Origin: Osedax fenrisi
Lineage: Eukaryota; Annelida; Polychaeta; Sabellida; Siboglinidae
Direction: 5' to 3'
DNA length: 64,000 bases
Assembly (NCBI GenBank): GCA_964019155.1
Contig: OZ025243.1
Location: 41,973,679-42,037,678, forward strand
Numbering within the stretch: the stretch's first letter is position 1; every line of letters begins with the position of its first letter. The position numbers were made by a program, and so were the translations under genes. Below the pieces are notes generated by a model. The model did not search any database. It saw only the letters and a list, made by a program, of their open reading frames with translations, and was not told the origin of the DNA. Shown here one piece after another: positions 62,035-64,000 of this stretch.

Positions 62035-63344
62035 TTATAAAGTAAGTTGTATATTGTAGCAATAAAAGTAATTTTAATATTATTTATAATAAAATTAACC
62101 TCTCAAATTTTCAGGAACATTTAGGAATATAAAACATAATATTGTGCCAATGAAATATCCAAAACAAATAGAAATTAACAGATATCCTGAAATAAGTGTA
62201 TAATGTCATAATTACAATATACATTTTATTATTTATTCATTGAATTTTGTTTATATGATAATTACTGATAATTACTTAATATATACTTCATTTATTTATA
62301 TTATATAATTACTTCATATATACATATATAAAGAAATATTATCAACTAACAAATATATAAATATTGTACATTAATTCTTCAACATACAAATTAATTTAAT
62401 TTTAGTTATTTCTTTGATCATAAAAATAATTATTTTTAAATTATTCTTTAATAATTGTAGATAATAAATGATGTTCTATTATTATAATAGATAATTATCA
62501 TAAATTAGTGATAACAAATATGTAACTTCTAATATCATCATCAAGATTTACCAACCATAAGCTATTGAAGATCCATACTTTAATTGTCGTCTATTCTCCT
62601 CTATATAAATCACAGGTAACGTCAACAGTAAAGCTGATCCTAGAAATTATATTAATTCAATAATAATTATCATTTGATTATTATCATATAATCTATATAA
62701 CAATTTATAATTATTATACAAAAACATAATTACGTGTATATATGAAATATTTTAATAAAATATATTAATCATTAATTTAAAAATAAAATAAGTGTGATAG
62801 AAAGAAAACAAAATAGCACCTACAATGCCAGACCTACACTGCATATCATGACGTACATACTGTAAGACGGTTCAGATTGGTACATTATTTATAAATAGTG
62901 AACGGGAGAATTTTACAAGAACTAGATAATTAATTGAATACATAAATTAAAAAAAAACTATTTAAGCTCCACCTCATTAAAGTTTGACATTAAAGAGATA
63001 GGAATATTTCCATGGAGGAGATATGAGATATTTTCAAACTTAGATTTATCTCATTAAATATGTTGTTAAGTTATATATTTAATAATGTTTTTAAGTTATA
63101 TATTTAACTATATTTTGACTTAAATGTATGTCTTAGCCTATAGCTTATATGGGGGGTATGGGGGTATGGGGGGTATGGGGGTATTAACCTAAGCCGATGA
63201 AGAGTTGTCCTACACACAGCAGACTAAGAGAATGACTAGAGGTAAGACTAGACCACCGGATATGGTTGCAGTGATCTATCTCCCCATCATCAGTGAACGG
63301 AGGCTGTGGTCTGTTGGACATACAGGTGCTGGCTACGTCTATCA
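54839..63344 (-). CDS. SLCO: Organic anion transporting polypeptide (OATP/SLCO), 3' twelve exons
   Basis: A 12-helix plasma-membrane carrier for amphipathic organic anions (MFS fold). Exons, 5' to 3': 63344-63189, 62639-62556, 62186-62100, 60786-60584, 60287-60094, 59106-58928, 58133-58048, 57989-57880, 57449-57305, 56954-56735, 55254-55091, 54937-54839. All junctions are GT-AG and in phase, about 575 codons to a TAG stop. Family marks in order: GQLFIGLG with PVIYIEEN (usual GIG..P...YIDDN), FGYFIG, SIGAWW (usual D.RW.GAWW), a Lys-rich loop, LPKNM before helix 7, RKFSL...FGC, then a Kazal-like domain (CNC, LPVC, ACVAGC, NCTC, WCKPC), SASAIP...LLR, IPGRVIF, LEC.RGKSC...LR and a last helix with a hydrophilic tail. 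The D-x-RW half of the signature is lost. Helices 1-3 lie beyond 64000. The subfamily cannot be named. Confidence 0.9.
55091..55254 (-). CDS. OATP exon 11
   Basis: Acceptor TTTCCACAAAG, donor CAG|GTTAGG. Starts IIPGRVIFEHLQKITC (family IPGP..FG..ID..C) and continues with LECNRGKSCWLQNGYQLR, the C...G.C..Y....R block before the last helices. The FG.xID acid residue is replaced, an oddity. Confidence 0.88.
56735..56954 (-). CDS. OATP exon 10
   Basis: Acceptor TTTACCATGCAG. Begins IYTNCTCTKENVS and QWCKPC, the end of the extracellular cysteine domain, then a membrane helix and SASAIPIIHILLR (family S..P.....LR). The donor after LMLYM (GTGTGT) was chosen because it is in phase 1 and restores the usual LR-to-IPG spacing; the splice consensus there is weak. 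Confidence 0.82.
57305..57449 (-). CDS. OATP exon 9, Kazal-like domain
   Basis: Acceptor CTACCCGTCAG, donor GTTAGT, 48 codons. Carries CSSTCNC, LPVCSEDNRHQFASACVAGC, the arrangement of the large loop between helices 9 and 10 of OATPs (C..C.C...PVC..D...Y.S.C.AGC). All expected cysteines are present. Confidence 0.9.
57455..57835. repeat. Degenerate GGTAGT/GGTTGT trinucleotide-like tract
   Basis: A long G/T/A-only run of (G)GTAGTGGTAGT type filling most of the OATP intron between exons 8 and 9. On the transcribed sense it is CTACCACTACC, an extended pyrimidine-rich lead into the exon 9 acceptor. Confidence 0.8.
57880..57989 (-). CDS. OATP exon 8
   Basis: Acceptor CTCATCCATCAG, donor GTAAGT, 36 codons. 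VFLLLCCITISFLLMFILYS ends in FGCTDSN, matching the helix-8 end and the (L/F)GC.N motif. Confidence 0.88.
58048..58133 (-). CDS. OATP exon 7
   Basis: Encodes ITFSVASLMGISITAFVIRK FSLDIKQQ. RKFSL corresponds to the +R.KL cytoplasmic loop after helix 7. The following intron is only 58 bp; skipping it gives exactly the family spacing to FGC. Confidence 0.87.
58928..59106 (-). CDS. OATP exon 6
   Basis: Acceptor ATTATAATATAG, donor TTCAG|GTTATT. IHLIDLPKNMVYFMTQSTF leads into helix 7 and YTGYWSQLPYYLQTQF, matching LPK......N..F and the F..YLE.QF pattern of the family. Confidence 0.88.
60094..60287 (-). CDS. OATP exon 5, lysine-rich central loop
   Basis: Acceptor GAATAATATAG, donor GACAG|GTAAAG, 64 codons. 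Two lysine clusters (SKKKKTPK and TRKKKKNIPQ), then a Ser/Asp-rich stretch to EPKQD. No membrane segment: it is the cytoplasmic loop between helices 6 and 7, longer and more basic than I expect for the family. Confidence 0.8.
60584..60786 (-). CDS. OATP exon 4, GAWW signature
   Basis: Acceptor CTCTCT-complement (…GAGAGAG), 67 codons, donor GTTATT (weak). Contains LNSIGAWWMPYCLVAVLT, the OATP signature tail and helix 6, then TYPRWIQKPRW and a charged, probably helical run (KRIERAELRQKEFKARQKRL). Confidence 0.85.
62100..62186 (-). CDS. OATP exon 3
   Basis: Acceptor ACTTATTTCAG, donor GAG|GTTAAT. YLLISICFGYFIGTILCFI is helix 5 with the FG..+G motif, then FLNVPENLR. Confidence 0.85.
62556..62639 (-). 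CDS. OATP exon 2
   Basis: Acceptor ATAATTTCTAG, donor GTTGGT. SALLLTLPVIYIEENRRQLK, then YGSSIAY: the P.YTL...YIDDN...SP.Y region after helix 4. The in-phase joins on both sides make the call firm. Confidence 0.87.
63120..63185 (+). repeat. GGGGGTAT tract
   Basis: TATGGGGGGTATGGGGGTAT repeated through 63151-63184, four G-runs of 5-6, capable of a G-quadruplex. It starts three bases from the OATP exon 1 donor (63188) in the intron; the transcript carries the C-rich side. Confidence 0.85.
63189..63344 (-). CDS. OATP exon 1 of the visible part
   Basis: Donor G|GTTAAT, acceptor CATCATTACAG, 51 codons. STCMSNRPQPPFTDDG lies in the extracellular stretch between helices 3 and 4, followed by HSLSLLCVGQLFIGLG, the start of helix 4 with the GQ.L.G.G motif. 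The acceptor is less certain than the donor. It is the first exon in the window, not the gene's first exon. Confidence 0.82.
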
Positions 63345-64000
63345 CTGTAATGATGTCACCCATGTATGTGTTAGCACATAGTGTTTAGGTGTAGTGTTTA
63401 GGTTTATTAAGTTTAATGTTAACATTTGTGTTTAGATGTATTAGGTGTAGTGTTAACGCATTGTGTTTAGGTGTGTTAGGTTTAGTGTTAACGCATTGTG
63501 TTTACTGTTAGGTTACATAGTTATTGAAATCTTATTTCTACAGAGTTTGTTCTCAGATTAAGAAATAAGATATAATATTTTATATTATTATTAAATATTA
63601 TTCAAAACTAAAATGATTACAATATAAGCTAGATGTGTGATAAAAAATATCATAATTCGGTTACTGATAAAGGTTAACTAAATAGTTATGGGATATCCTA
63701 AATATTAATCTAAAATATCATACAAATACTACTGCTGCATTAGTTATAATCCTTAATTTCAATGTAAAAATGTATTACTAATATATCTAGTATTAGAGAT
63801 TTTAATATTAATGACTAATTAATTATTGTGATTAAAAAAATTGTAATGTTAAAATTTTATTTTATTGTAGATTAATTAATAATATATTATTCTATTAGAA
63901 TATTGTATGCCAAAATTCTCCTAAGAAAAGAATTTCTATAAAATATATATAATTTCTTAAATTCATTTATTTTTAATATTCTATTTATCTTAATTATTTG
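63345..64000. other. OATP upstream intron, with TTAGGTGTAGTG-type repeats
   Basis: 63370-63505 repeats GTGTTTAGGTGTAGTGTTAACGCATT-like units of about 30-60 bp in imperfect copies. The rest is AT-rich. No upstream exon recognised. Confidence 0.5.

Noticed and set aside
62820..62905. Minus-strand stretch reading SEPSYSMYVMICSVGLAL, resembling an OATP SP.Y...G.A block
   Set aside because: The flanking exons 63189 and 62639 join directly in phase and already supply this region (YIEEN...SSIAYGY); including the stretch would break the frame.

Overview
Nuclear DNA of a very A+T-rich invertebrate animal (A+T roughly three quarters by eye). The evidence is spliceosomal genes with GT-AG introns, an organic anion transporter (OATP/SLCO) with its extracellular Kazal-type cysteine domain (a metazoan family), a tRNA-derived SINE, two types of non-LTR retrotransposon, and hAT, P/THAP-like, CACTA-like, mariner/pogo-like and PIF/Harbinger-like DNA transposons. 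The phylum cannot be fixed from the window. Nothing prokaryotic or organellar is visible.

Two host genes can be assembled by hand, both on the minus strand. (1) 54839-63344: the 3' twelve exons of an OATP/SLCO transporter. Every splice phase agrees, giving about 575 codons down to a TAG stop; the 5' exons (first membrane segments) lie beyond position 64000. (2) 9332-22507: four phase-compatible exons of an unrecognised cysteine-repeat protein. Each exon carries one module C-x6/7-C-x14..18-C. Its 7.7-kb intron holds a 6.4-kb array of 25-bp repeats that begins exactly at the exon's splice donor. Neither end of this gene is resolved.

Layout. 0-9.3 kb: small MITEs, a SINE, a CR1-like LINE 3' end, the last exon of a P-element/THAP-type transposase, a MITE family with 7-bp target duplications, and an 836-bp pogo-like non-autonomous element. 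9.3-22.5 kb: the cysteine-repeat gene, whose introns contain an RTE-like LINE (sense strand +), a CACCTG minisatellite and the 25-bp array. 23.4-25.8 kb: a decayed hAT with a perfect 8-bp target duplication, filled with tandem arrays. 27-37 kb: MITEs, a decayed ZMYM/TTF-type hAT, an (AAT)n tract and a GTGTGT-type minisatellite. 37.7-43.1 kb: a 4.4-kb hAT-like element with a LINE nested in it, then a CACTA-like element. 43-52.4 kb: a nest of TA-duplicating elements whose ends start GGGGAAAG. 52.4-54.8 kb: AT-rich DNA. 54.8-64 kb: the OATP gene.

Most long open frames come from stop-free tandem repeats and are not genes. Exon limits were set by reading splice signals and phases by eye; no database search or alignment program was used.
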